Assembly: GCA_903881665.1 (NCBI GenBank)
Contig: CAIRUC010000086.1
Location: 1-41,313, forward strand
Source of the DNA: an uncultured Bacteroidota bacterium
Lineage (GTDB): Bacteria; Bacteroidota; Bacteroidia; AKYH767-A; OLB10
DNA length: 41,313 nucleotides
Direction: 5' to 3'
Shown here: positions 28,001 through 35,645 of the stretch, piece after piece
Numbering within the stretch: position 1 is the first letter of the stretch
Layout of the letters: every line of letters begins with the position of its first letter
Translations under genes and position numbers: made by a program
Notes under the pieces: generated by a model
What the model was told of the DNA's origin: nothing
Seen by the model: the letters and a program-made list of their open reading frames with translations, nothing else
Databases searched by the model: none

Positions 28001-28537
28001 GTTGTAGTCTTCTTTTATGCCGATTAGCTGATCCTCTTCATAACTGCATTTTGTTTTCAAAACCGCATTGGCATAGTATTCAGAGTACTTGCCATTTTTT
28101 TTGCCTAATTTATAATTTATTCGTTTCCTAATTTTGTTATTTACGTATTGAACATATTCGCCATTTAAGAAAGATTGCTTTTTAATTGTATCATATTTGT
28201 AGTTTTTCTTTTCGTTTAGCGCCCCTTGATTATCCCAGCTTAGTGATGTGCCATCTAAGTGTCCATTTTGAAATTCTTCCGATGTGGCTTTGTTGCCATC
28301 TGTATAGTACGTTTCTTGCTTACCGTGTTTTGCCCCTTGCTTTAACCGAACAATTTCTCGATAATTTTTATTCCCGTAAAATATTCTGTATTCAATTAAG
28401 CTTCCTCGCGCCTTAACTATGGTATCAACAGTGGATGGATAATTTTGAGCGGAAAGGCTGTTATAGCTTATCAGCCATAAGGCTGTTAAAAACAAAGTTT
28501 GTAGCACCTGAGGCTTGTATTTAGGCGAGAAAGGCAT
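25091..28537 (-). CDS. giant secreted MORN-repeat protein (YwqK-like MORN_2 repeats)
   Basis: This 1148-residue protein has a signal peptide (MPFSPKYKPQ ... LISYNSLSAQ). More than twenty degenerate units of about 20-24 residues follow, of the form G-x-x-x-x-Y-Y-x-N-G-x-x-x-x-x-x-x-Y-x-x-G. Examples are RYGVATYYYDNGKLKSKNTF, NGMRTSFYPSGKICSEY and QGKSIEYFENGQIKTVRNYY. These are MORN_2 repeats, annotated in databases as YwqK-family 'antitoxin', a name that does not prove a toxin-antitoxin role. After about residue 850 the repeats stop and an unknown C-terminal domain follows. The ATG at 28537 is preferred over 28573 because it starts a clean signal peptide. It overlaps the next gene by four bases. 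Confidence 0.8.
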   Translation of the reverse strand: MPFSPKYKPQVLQTLFLTALWLISYNSLSAQNYPSTVDTIVKARGSLIEYRIFYGNKNYREIVRLKQGAKHGKQETYYTDGNKATSEEFQNGHLDGTSLSWDNQGALNEKKNYKYDTIKKQSFLNGEYVQYVNNKIRKRINYKLGKKNGKYSEYYANAVLKTKCSYEEDQLIGIKEDYNNTGQLLIKSNYVNSQSNGSKESCLDGGYSAYSSEGVLIISGNYSNNKKTGVWLEYTNKGFLSSQVEYKNGKRYGVATYYYDNGKLKSKNTFYEEILINNKTMRGVYDNEKTDYYSTGKIQWIENYKMGLKDGLFERYSENGILTEHKEFKNGLQVGAEFYYDSKGIKTSETIFEIIQKDTASFSQKTDTSRGWKEGVLISETQFLNGKENGMRTSFYPSGKICSEYSLKDGLLQGKSIEYFENGQIKTVRNYYTPTNSYSQSSKNVDWSYTYMPNGTLIGKTFYDSTENVLYKKDYYNGIISALEIGKCLNVNFSPVGKIVSIQVKDLYRRTINGQSFYQNGKTRRLDIQDSITNQFSALNFLDNGEYLGCTLEMNYAPDSLLSSTKTAELMIKAFGDHFIDNNFFSDSILNGHYELKYANGKKMGSLEFLNDLPNGHFVFYDPWSSDTLSYKYFENGYQTGYYVEKFAGKKITHRGKLPSYNNLGWEEQYSLEGIPTSRRVFNKDQSKIIESIDYFSDGKIKSINNYSNGTSSYYDNDGSLLFQTVLLNDSLKQYREYYPGTAVIKTSRFILNDKQDSLYSTYFSSGKPQTYQYYKNNKREGLFQTFNEKEEVTYYGTFINDLQEGAFIDLRSGKNDTLWYVGGKLQIKSTNIECACVDTVCSTSKLRFAQSVSSLIEYPQLMNYISPALKLKDSLNFNSLFFTSLQTDNNNNAGFASFELQMFEDFSIMIPADEQLILNFNPCRTNGYLSKMMMLVNYEPDNKNTYVTLYPKRVAISFAKGPMKSSNTNFPLTTVLVNVESVEYRKNKELILKPNKTPDYCFSPARIKDFLDIKIISGEISLFNNTIPLIDRNFQDLSGLKYSELNNFFGIVADNVNLTFPLKTSKGLRTQYAKGSKTLAGGKFVCGSFIIACKKISEDYFEIDSIYEKEGFRLQELKTMWIKNGFTRIKSYYNDKTNELTIYYFAE

Positions 28538-28559
28538 TCGTTTGGTGGTTTGTGCAAAA

Positions 28560-28567
28560 CAAATATA
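28560..28567 (-). promoter_or_regulatory. -7 promoter element, TATATTTG
   Basis: On the reverse strand TATATTTG matches TAnnTTTG exactly, 22 bases before the ATG at 28537. It supports that start and predicts one transcript for the MORN/YD pair. Confidence 0.55.
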
Positions 28568-28658
28568 AATCAAATAAACTATCTGCTCTTTTAATAAAAA
28601 AACGACTCATTCTTTGGGTTAACTAACATATATCACTTTTAAAAGCAATTAGGTTGCA

Positions 28659-28666
28659 TACCTTTG
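28659..28666 (+). promoter_or_regulatory. -7 promoter element, TACCTTTG
   Basis: An exact TAnnTTTG match 17 bases upstream of the ATG at 28684. It lies downstream of an in-frame TTG at 28654, ruling that start out. Confidence 0.6.
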
Positions 28667-28683
28667 AGTATATATTTTCGATT

Positions 28684-29256
28684 ATGAAAAAAAGTGTTTT
28701 TGCGAAACATGTGTTGCCTTTTGTGCAATGGTTTTTTTTGATGATTGTTGCAACATTGCTAATTGATTATTTATTTCATCAATTAAATGTTGTTTTTATT
28801 GGTAGATATTTAGGTTGGATTGGTTCCTTAATGATTATTTTTTCGTTTCTATATTCTTTTAAAAAGAGAAAGTTGATTGATTATGGGACTCCCAAAGTTT
28901 TATTGAATCGTCATGAACAATTATCATGGGCGGGTTCTCTTTTATTATTGGTTCATGCAGGAATCCACTTTAATGCATTATTGCCATGGCTTACGGTTTT
29001 ATTTATGTTAATTACAGTTGCTAGCGGGTTAGTAGGAAAGTATTTATTAAAAAAATCTAACGAATCCCTAAACGTTAAACGGTTATTGTTAATAAGGGAA
29101 GGATTATCTAAAGAGGAAGCAGAAAAGACCGTGTTTTATGACGCGGTTGCTGTTGACTTAATGAAAAAATGGAGGGTTGTGCATATGCCCATCACATTAT
29201 TGTTTGGTATTATGGCTGTATTGCACATTATAATAATATTAATTTTTGCGCTATGA
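28684..29256 (+). CDS. small polytopic membrane protein, candidate b-type cytochrome partner of the decaheme protein
   Basis: This 190-residue protein has four to five membrane helices. His residues lie in or at the ends of the later helices: LLLVHAGIHFNALLPW, then VVHMPITLLFGIMAVLHIII. Paired His of this kind can bind heme b, as in cytochrome b561 or ferric-reductase-like proteins. This is inference from His placement, not a family match. The start is the ATG at 28684; an in-frame TTG at 28654 precedes the -7 element. Its TGA overlaps the ATG of the multiheme gene (ATGA), so the two are translationally coupled. It probably carries electrons from quinol to the cytochrome c. Confidence 0.68.
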   Translation: MKKSVFAKHVLPFVQWFFLMIVATLLIDYLFHQLNVVFIGRYLGWIGSLMIIFSFLYSFKKRKLIDYGTPKVLLNRHEQLSWAGSLLLLVHAGIHFNALLPWLTVLFMLITVASGLVGKYLLKKSNESLNVKRLLLIREGLSKEEAEKTVFYDAVAVDLMKKWRVVHMPITLLFGIMAVLHIIIILIFAL

Positions 29257-30077
29257 AAAAAGGTCTGCTGTTTTTTTTTATTTTAGTAGTAGTAGCGCTT
29301 TCTGCAATTTATCCTCACACTTGGATCAGTCCTGGCGAACTTGTTAATGGCCATCAAAAGTTAAATAACCAATGCTCGGCTTGCCATTCTCCATTTGGAG
29401 GTATTGTCAATTCAAAGTGTATTAGTTGTCATAAATTAAGTGAAATAGGGAAAGAGAACATTAATACGATTTTTTTTCATGAGCGATTAAAAAACTCTTC
29501 CTGTGTTTCATGTCATGCCGATCATAAAGGAATGATTCAAGATAATACGCTCATGAAATTTGAACATGATTTATTATCGGAAGAAGATAAAATAAATTGT
29601 AACGCTTGTCACAAAGCACCTAATTCGGGTTCGCATAAATATTTTTTAAATACGTGTAATAGTTGCCACACTAACGAGGTATGGAAAACAACAACAAAGT
29701 TTAGCCACGAAATGATTGAGGCAAATCAACGTCAAAACTGTACACTTTGTCATTCATCGCCTACAGACAATATGCACAAAGATTTCGGTCGCGATTGTAT
29801 AAGTTGTCATTCATTAGATCAATGGAATCCTTCTTCATTTAATCACGAAAACTATTTTGCGTTTGATGTTAATCATCATTCTACTTGCACGAATTGCCAT
29901 AGCAATAATAATTTCAAAGCATATAGTTGTACTAATTGTCATGAACATAGCGCAAACAAACTTTTTAATGAACATGCCGAAGAAGGGATATCCGATATTT
30001 TAAATTGTGTTAGGTGTCATCGTAGCGGGAATGCTGAAGATGGAGAAGAAAGTAATGGCCGTGGTGAGGATGATTAG
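29253..30077 (+). CDS. decaheme c-type cytochrome
   Basis: This 274-residue protein contains ten CxxCH heme-attachment motifs: CSACH, CISCH, CVSCH, CNACH, CNSCH, CTLCH, CISCH, CTNCH, CTNCH and CVRCH. Additional His residues between them could serve as sixth ligands. An N-terminal hydrophobic segment (GLLFFFILVVVALSAIY) can act as export signal or membrane anchor. The C-terminus is short and acidic (DGEESNGRGEDD). The class resembles cytochrome c3/c7-type multihemes. The ATG at 29253 overlaps the stop of the upstream membrane gene; the longer open frame from 29169 runs inside that gene and is not used. Together the two look like a membrane quinol-to-periplasm electron conduit. Confidence 0.9.
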   Translation: MKKGLLFFFILVVVALSAIYPHTWISPGELVNGHQKLNNQCSACHSPFGGIVNSKCISCHKLSEIGKENINTIFFHERLKNSSCVSCHADHKGMIQDNTLMKFEHDLLSEEDKINCNACHKAPNSGSHKYFLNTCNSCHTNEVWKTTTKFSHEMIEANQRQNCTLCHSSPTDNMHKDFGRDCISCHSLDQWNPSSFNHENYFAFDVNHHSTCTNCHSNNNFKAYSCTNCHEHSANKLFNEHAEEGISDILNCVRCHRSGNAEDGEESNGRGEDD

Positions 30078-30126
30078 ATTTTAATTCTTTTGATGATACA
30101 ATCAGAACTCTTAAAAACAATTCCTA

Positions 30127-30152
30127 TTTTAGCTTTCCCAAAACAGCTAAAA
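30127..30152. repeat. 8-bp inverted repeat abutting a start codon
   Basis: TTTTAGCT (30127-30134) and AGCTAAAA (30145-30152) are reverse complements with a 10-base spacer. The right arm includes the A of the ATG at 30152. It could be an operator or an RNA hairpin controlling translation. Confidence 0.4.
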
Positions 30153-31708
30153 TGAAAAAACTATTATTGGTAGGAGTCTACTTATTAGTATCTACACTTT
30201 TTAATTTTGCCTACAGCCAAAACAGCCCTTATTCGTGGAAAAACAGTTGCAATTGCGGCGTCAGTGAAATGATACGTACCGATGATCATCAAAACAATTA
30301 TATATTCACTCAATCACTAGTAGGAAATGCACCCAATATTATTAAATTAAAAAACTCGAATGGTGCAGCGATTTTTAATAATGCGATTACCCTTCCAGGA
30401 ATTACAGGAATAAAATTCTTAAATAGTTTCTATAAAGCAGGTGCCTTTTTTATTGCAGCCCAAGCCGACACAACAAATTCTTATAGTAGATTATTACTTT
30501 TGAAACTTGACACAAACGGAATTGTTTCAAGTCATTTTTTGGTAGACAGTATTCAAGTGCAGGCATTATCAGGAATTTCTTCAGCGCCTTATTATAGTGC
30601 AGGATTATTTGTTGATCAAGTTGGAAATATTCACGTAGCATTCAAAACATATAACTCGGGTAACTACATGGTGTTTTTGAAGTTTAGTTCAACGTTTAGT
30701 TTGTTAAACTACCATGCAGAATTTATACCTTGGAGTTCTAATGCAGGCGTTTTTCATAATACAAAATTGGGTTCTATATATTATACCAACACAGGCCAAG
30801 TTTGCAAGTTGAATGCTACCTATTCTGGGTTAGATTGGACAGCTGGTATTGGTACGTATGAAGATGTTAAAATTATGGAAGACGATGGGGCAGGACATCT
30901 TTTCTTCGTAACGGATGATTACTCTATTGGGCAATCACATTATAATCGCATTAGACTATTAACAGATCTCGGAAGTAATTATGCTTTAGGGTTTGCTTAT
31001 AATATGCTTGAATATCAAAAAACAGTTGATGTTATGGTTGTTGATTCTGCAAATAATGCTTTTTATGTTTCGGGATATTATACAAGTTTAAGTCCTTATT
31101 CTAGAATGGTGCAAAAGTTTAATTCGTTAAACGGAATATCGATTTGGAAAGATTCTATATCGAGCAATTATGTTGTATCAAAATTATTGCTCGATAATAA
31201 TAGAAGATTAACAGCAGTTGGAGGAGGGCCTGACTATAAGGTGTGGCGATACAATTCAATCGGACACGTATACGATTCTTTGTTTTATGATGGACCTTGT
31301 GGTGGAAACGATGAAATTTTAGCAGCACGATTCGATAATACAAATTATTTAATTGTGACGGGAAGCACATGTGAAAGTTCTAGTAATGTGAATTATGGAA
31401 CAACTATGCGTTATGTCACACCGGCGATAGCTACCGGACTTGAAACGGAAAACATCCACAATAAAATTCTTTTATTCCCTAATCCTACTTCCAATGAAGT
31501 AACAATCGATCTCGGCGAAAGAGATGACCAAACAGTAGAAATAAAATGTGTTAATGTAGTAGGCCAAGTAGTTTATCAAAACGAAATAAATACGCAAGAT
31601 GCAATACTGAAGTTAAACACATCCTCATTCGCAGAAGGGCTTTATTTCATTACACTAAATGGAGAAAACGCATTAAGAAAAACGATAAAAGTGATGATTG
31701 AGAGATAA
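30152..31708 (+). CDS. T9SS type A sorting-domain secreted protein (beta-propeller-like)
   Basis: This 518-residue protein has a signal peptide (MKKLLLVGVYLLVSTLFNFAYSQ). A long region of recurring short beta-blade-like segments follows (LLKLDTNGIVSSHF, LLLDNNRRLTAVGG, VQKFNSLNGISIWKDSI), as in the SBBP/beta-propeller proteins of Bacteroidota. The sorting domain is plain: LLFPNPTSNEVTIDL, VGQVVYQNEIN and EGLYFITLNGENALRKTIKVMIE. No enzymatic motif is seen. It starts 75 bases after the decaheme gene, in the same direction, behind a small dyad. Co-transcription is possible but not shown. Confidence 0.82.
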   Translation: MKKLLLVGVYLLVSTLFNFAYSQNSPYSWKNSCNCGVSEMIRTDDHQNNYIFTQSLVGNAPNIIKLKNSNGAAIFNNAITLPGITGIKFLNSFYKAGAFFIAAQADTTNSYSRLLLLKLDTNGIVSSHFLVDSIQVQALSGISSAPYYSAGLFVDQVGNIHVAFKTYNSGNYMVFLKFSSTFSLLNYHAEFIPWSSNAGVFHNTKLGSIYYTNTGQVCKLNATYSGLDWTAGIGTYEDVKIMEDDGAGHLFFVTDDYSIGQSHYNRIRLLTDLGSNYALGFAYNMLEYQKTVDVMVVDSANNAFYVSGYYTSLSPYSRMVQKFNSLNGISIWKDSISSNYVVSKLLLDNNRRLTAVGGGPDYKVWRYNSIGHVYDSLFYDGPCGGNDEILAARFDNTNYLIVTGSTCESSSNVNYGTTMRYVTPAIATGLETENIHNKILLFPNPTSNEVTIDLGERDDQTVEIKCVNVVGQVVYQNEINTQDAILKLNTSSFAEGLYFITLNGENALRKTIKVMIER

Positions 31709-31825
31709 ACTTTTTTCTTCAAGCTAAAGTAATCTATGATATTTAGCCGCAGAAATGAAGTCTCATATGGCTAGAATATTTCGGCGATTTTGCATCGAAT
31801 TTTTTTAGGTATCGCTACTTCTCAT

Positions 31826-32578
31826 TTAAAATGATTCAACGTTAAAACCATTTATCATCCACCTGAGTATAGGCACACATTTTTCTTTACAGGGAGCATA
31901 ATAGTTCCCATGTACCCATGTACCCGATTTTGGTGATTGTCCCCACCAAAATTCTGCGATCGCTAAAGGCTCTAATTTATGCAGATAAGCGTATTGAAAC
32001 AATTTCGGCCCCGCGCATTCTCCTGCTCCTGCAGGAGGATTTTTATATTCCGCTTCTGAAAAGACGGCACGTAAACTTTTTGTTTCTCCTCTTTTATTTA
32101 GAAAATGATATTGATCGAAAATTTCCATTTGTAAGGAATTTGAAAAAACTTTGCGTTCCGTTTTTAGTTTTTCTAAACGACCACCCTCTTCATGCGCTCT
32201 TTCTATGCCGCGAATTTCTGTATTCATTTGATTCAACTTTGCCATCCCTATGTTTAAAAAACTGTTCTGCGTAAGTAAATCAAAAACAGGAGGAACAAAC
32301 ATTGAATGATTGTTGGTGCCCGCCATCTTTCCCGAAAAAGCTGCCAGGAAACCAATTTCTTTTTTCCTGTTACGTACCACAAGCACACCAAACATTTTTC
32401 CAATAATAGGACCGTCGACTTCACCCAAACCAAAGTTATGGTCGATGTGAAGCTCTTCCGACAAATATTGTTGTAATTGTTGTGCTGCCATCACACATAA
32501 TGGATGCGGGTTACCGTCAATCAAAAAAGCGAATGATTTTGGCGGCGAAATAGTGATTGGGATATTGAATTGATGCAA
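31826..32578 (-). CDS. stand-alone N-terminal domain of an RluA-type pseudouridine synthase; synthase domain absent
   Basis: The 250 residues match the long N-terminal extension of a class of RluA-family pseudouridine synthases. HPLCVMAAQQLQQYL, GKMFGVLVVRN, GFLAAFSGKM, FVPPVFDLL, GAGECAGPKLFQYAYLHKLEPLAIAEFWWG and GTWVHGNYYAPCKEKCVPILRWMI appear in the expected order. In full-length members the pseudouridine synthase domain follows directly; here a stop comes after ILRWMINGFNVESF. The 117 bases beyond the stop show no remnant of that domain. Either this is a naturally split, stand-alone domain or a truncated gene. The start is a TTG at 32578, since no upstream ATG is in frame. Confidence 0.75.
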   Translation of the reverse strand: MHQFNIPITISPPKSFAFLIDGNPHPLCVMAAQQLQQYLSEELHIDHNFGLGEVDGPIIGKMFGVLVVRNRKKEIGFLAAFSGKMAGTNNHSMFVPPVFDLLTQNSFLNIGMAKLNQMNTEIRGIERAHEEGGRLEKLKTERKVFSNSLQMEIFDQYHFLNKRGETKSLRAVFSEAEYKNPPAGAGECAGPKLFQYAYLHKLEPLAIAEFWWGQSPKSGTWVHGNYYAPCKEKCVPILRWMINGFNVESF

Positions 32579-32798
32579 ACTTTAAGTAGCGAATAAATGA
32601 TTAGACGATGACTTGTAGAATTCTTTCAGTAAGTGGCGAAGCTATTAAAAAATAACATGGCCACTTTTATCAAGTTATTCGTATTTGGTTTTTTAGTAAT
32701 CCGTCAATTCTTCTTTTAATTTGCCTCCTTCACGGCAATAAATTAATAATGTATATAATTGATTGATACGTGTTTGTTTTGTTTTTAATTTACAACAC

Positions 32799-32828
32799 TT
32801 GTATATACAATAAAGCCACGTACCTTTG
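32799..32828 (+). promoter_or_regulatory. complete Bacteroidota promoter TTG-N19-TACCTTTG
   Basis: TTG at 32799-32801 and TACCTTTG at 32821-32828 are separated by exactly 19 bases, the ideal consensus. The start codon of the pirin gene is 24 bases further. It is the best promoter in the window. Confidence 0.75.
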
Positions 32829-32852
32829 TCTGATAATTTTTTTAAAAACAGT

Positions 32853-33698
32853 ATGAAAACGGTTCGTAAAATCATTGCTTCGCAGCGGAAAAGTTTGGGG
32901 GAAGGTCAGTTTGTTATGAGTCCACTACCCAACCAATGGGTTGATCAAATCAGTCCTTTTATCATGCTCGATCATTTTGGTCCGAAAGACATCCCTGCAG
33001 GGAAACCATTCTTCGTTCCTCCACATCCACACCGTGGATTTGAGCCTGTTACTATTCTTTTTGAAGGCAAGGTAGAACATAAAGACAGTCTTGGAAACTC
33101 GGGTTCGATTAAAGGTGGCGATGTGCAATGGATGACTGCCGGTAGTGGTGTGATTCACTCTGAAGGTTCTCCTGCCGATTTCGCCAAAAGTGGAGGTGTG
33201 GTTCATTTAATACAGTTGTGGGTGAATTTGCCGAAGCGTGCAAAAATGTCGACACCTAAATACCAAGATATTCCTGCTTCAAAAATACCTTCGATATTAA
33301 TGGGGGGCTCTACACTGCGTCTTATAGCAGGGAAATTTGAAGACCAAACAGGTCCGGCAGAAACGTTCACACCGATTTTATTAATACACGGAATCGTGAA
33401 GGAGGGCGAAACGTTAAGACTGTCAATACCTGAAAACTATCACACCGCTGTGTTTGTAACTAAAGGAGAAATTTCAACCGATGGATATGAAATTCCTGAA
33501 CAACACCTGGTATGGTATAATGAAGACCATCAAAACATACAAATTTCGGCTACCCGTTACAGTGAGTTCTTGTTAATGGCCGGCGAACCGATCGAAGAAC
33601 CAATCGCATCGTATGGCCCATTCGTAATGAATAATAAAGCCGAAATCATAGAAGCAATTCAAGATTATGAAGCTGGAAAATATGGCTCAATAAATTAA
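32853..33698 (+). CDS. pirin family protein (metal-binding bicupin)
   Basis: This 281-residue pirin has an N-terminal cupin that binds iron or a related metal. The ligands H58 and H60 lie in PPHPHRGFE, and H102 and E104 in GVIHSEGSP. SPFIMLDHFGP and MTAGSGVIHSE are family signatures. The second cupin ends with MAGEPIEEPIASYGPFVMN. Bacterial pirins include quercetinase-like enzymes and regulators; which applies is unknown. The ATG at 32853 is favoured over a TTG at 32826 that lies inside the -7 element. A nitroreductase follows 104 bases downstream in the same orientation, suggesting a shared oxidative-stress or detoxification context. Confidence 0.95.
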   Translation: MKTVRKIIASQRKSLGEGQFVMSPLPNQWVDQISPFIMLDHFGPKDIPAGKPFFVPPHPHRGFEPVTILFEGKVEHKDSLGNSGSIKGGDVQWMTAGSGVIHSEGSPADFAKSGGVVHLIQLWVNLPKRAKMSTPKYQDIPASKIPSILMGGSTLRLIAGKFEDQTGPAETFTPILLIHGIVKEGETLRLSIPENYHTAVFVTKGEISTDGYEIPEQHLVWYNEDHQNIQISATRYSEFLLMAGEPIEEPIASYGPFVMNNKAEIIEAIQDYEAGKYGSIN

Positions 33699-33802
33699 TT
33701 TGCTTATCTAGTTATTTCAATTAGTAAAACAATAGGACTATTTAAACGTTATTGTGTTATCTGTATTCAATTTAGATGATACAATAACAATAAAACAGCC
33801 CA

Positions 33803-34369
33803 ATGGAAAAAATTGCTGACACCAAGTACCCTGTTCAAGAGGTGATAAGAAGGAGATGGAGCGCACGATCGTTTAATGGTGCGGCTATTTCAGAGGCTCT
33901 TGCAGAGCAATTAATTGAGGCCGCATCTTGGGCTTCAAGTAGCATGAATGAACAACCTTGGATGTATTTATACGCTCATCGCGATAGTGTAAATTTTAAA
34001 AAGTTTGTTGATGCCTTGGTTCCCGGGAATCAAATTTGGGCGCAATATGCATCCGTTTTAATGATATCATTAGTGAAAACTCATTTTGAAAATGGGAATA
34101 CAAATCGCCATGCGATTCATGATGTGGGTGCTGCTAATCAGAATTTAATGCTAGAAGCTACTTCACAAAGAATAGTAGGACATGTTTTAGGGGGATTTGA
34201 TATGGGAAAAACAAAAGAGCTATTCGATATCCCTCAAGGATACGAGCCAGTTGTATTTATTGCTCTTGGTCACCCTGGTGATTTTTCTACATTGCCTGAA
34301 CCATTCCTTTCGCGAGAAACGGCTCCTCGAAAAAGAAAACCGCTAAACGAAGTAGGGGTTAAGTTGTAA
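33803..34369 (+). CDS. nitroreductase family protein
   Basis: This 188-residue flavoprotein belongs to the FMN-dependent nitroreductase fold. The phosphate-binding N-terminal signature is RRRWSARSF, and EAASWASSSMNEQPWMYLYA is the conserved second motif. DVGAANQNLMLEATSQRIVGHVLGGFD forms the helix over the FMN. The C-terminal VVFIALGHPGD matches the usual strand-loop. The substrates of such enzymes (nitroaromatics, quinones, enones) cannot be told from the sequence. It faces the LexA-like repressor gene convergently with a good terminator between, and it may share transcription with the pirin gene. Confidence 0.92.
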   Translation: MEKIADTKYPVQEVIRRRWSARSFNGAAISEALAEQLIEAASWASSSMNEQPWMYLYAHRDSVNFKKFVDALVPGNQIWAQYASVLMISLVKTHFENGNTNRHAIHDVGAANQNLMLEATSQRIVGHVLGGFDMGKTKELFDIPQGYEPVVFIALGHPGDFSTLPEPFLSRETAPRKRKPLNEVGVKL

Positions 34370-34460
34370 TTTCTGTTTCCTTTAATTTAGGTAAGGGATA
34401 AACGTTATAAAACGGTAATAGTTTGTTTTCGTATTTTGTAGATTTGGTAAAACATTATTA

Positions 34461-34497
34461 AAAGAAAGGGAAACTATAATGGCTTCCCTTTCTTTTT
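34461..34497. terminator. bidirectional terminator between nitroreductase and repressor gene
   Basis: AAAGAAAGGGAA (34461-34472) pairs perfectly with TTCCCTTTCTTT (34484-34495) around an 11-base loop, with a T tract following and A-rich sequence before it. Confidence 0.85.
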
Positions 34498-34544
34498 TCT
34501 CATTTACCAGTTTTTAGGTTTGATCATAGAGCGTATTTGAGATG

Positions 34545-35348
34545 TTACGAAGCTAAATCCTCTTTCAGTGTCTTCATGTCCGATTCCATCTTTTCAATTT
34601 TTTTCAGAATCCGGTCTTTTTCCCAGTATTTATCAGGGATTTCAGAGCTAAGGTAGTTGCAGAACTTCCATATCTCACGTATTTCGTTTACTGGAACTTC
34701 ATATGGTTCGTAAGCGGGATTTAATGAAGAAAGCAACAAACTTTTTTTCTTTTTTAGCAGATTCGTCGCCACTTTAAAAACTACACCATCGTCCTCTGTA
34801 AGAAATATATAGGCGTTACCGTCTTTTACATCGTAGAAATTTTCAACGTATTCGCCTATCACCCAACTTTTATCAGGAATAGGAATCATTGAATCTCCAG
34901 TAATTTGAAACATGCGGTATTTTCGCTCTCCAAATAATATTGGTAATTGAAAAGTAGGGAGCTTCTTAATAAATTCAGGATCGGCATATCCGCTTTTGTA
35001 CCCTGCTTTTGCTTTAATTGGAACAACTTCAATATTTTCCCTGTTGTCGCTGTCAACTGTAGTTGCTAATACGCGCAACTTTGCTCCGGTTACAAATACA
35101 TCATGCCCTCGCTCGAGCTCTGAAAGTTGAAACTCTGATATTCTCGACAACTCTATTTTTACAAGGGTGTCGATGCTCATCTTAAAGTACTTCGAGAACG
35201 AAAGTAAGGCCTCTAGCGTGGGGTTTTGTACGCTGCCATTTTCATAGCTGTTTAGTGTTGAACGGCTAACGCCTAACTCGCCAGCGACCATGTCTTGGGT
35301 AAGTTTTCGTCGTTGACGAAGTAGTTTAATGTTGGCGTTGAAGTGCAT
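34545..35348 (-). CDS. LexA-like XRE/S24 self-cleaving transcriptional repressor
   Basis: The 267-residue protein has an N-terminal XRE helix-turn-helix (about residues 6-62: LTQDMVAGELGVSRSTLNSYENG). A linker and an S24/LexA-type peptidase domain follow. The candidate self-cleavage site is A115-G116 (IKAKAGYKSGY), with nucleophile S153 (ITGDSMIPIPD) and general base K192 (VVFKVA). Their spacing (38 and 39 residues) resembles LexA (35 and 37). It is therefore likely a DNA-damage-responsive repressor released by RecA-stimulated cleavage. It is transcribed away from dinB, and the paired boxes at 35716-35754 and 38725-38763 are its probable operators. Its C-terminus is a short coiled coil (KYWEKDRILKKIEKMESDM). 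Confidence 0.87.
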   Translation of the reverse strand: MHFNANIKLLRQRRKLTQDMVAGELGVSRSTLNSYENGSVQNPTLEALLSFSKYFKMSIDTLVKIELSRISEFQLSELERGHDVFVTGAKLRVLATTVDSDNRENIEVVPIKAKAGYKSGYADPEFIKKLPTFQLPILFGERKYRMFQITGDSMIPIPDKSWVIGEYVENFYDVKDGNAYIFLTEDDGVVFKVATNLLKKKKSLLLSSLNPAYEPYEVPVNEIREIWKFCNYLSSEIPDKYWEKDRILKKIEKMESDMKTLKEDLAS

Positions 35349-35410
35349 ATGCTTTGAGTTTTTAGCTAAGCGTAATTAGATTTAATATAAAGGGATTAAT
35401 ATATGTTGTT

Positions 35411-35452
35411 TTTAAAACGCAACGGCGCAGCGATTTTGCAGCGACCGCAACG
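35411..35452. repeat. left arm of imperfect inverted repeat
   Basis: This arm begins TTTAAAACGCAACGGCGCAG and ends GCGACCGCAACG. Its reverse complement resembles 35646-35685, with the TTTAAA(A)CGCA end and the GCGACCGC core conserved. Confidence 0.5.
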
Positions 35453-35645
35453 TTAAAGATTATTAACAACTCTTCGAACCCCTTTCATTACTTTAACATT
35501 GTTGAAATTTATTAACAACCCAGGTTTACAATTTGATAATCTTAAATAGGTCATTACTTGAGCAAGGGGCATGTTTTTGTGTTTAAAAAAGTGTTTTTAT
35601 AAAAAAAGCTCACATATAGGTTTTATCAGGTATCGAACATTTTTT

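Noticed and set aside
25091..28537. Toxin-antitoxin interpretation of the MORN_2 (YwqK) protein
   Set aside because: The protein is exported and very large, and its partner is a secreted YD-like protein; the antitoxin label is a database name and not evidence here.
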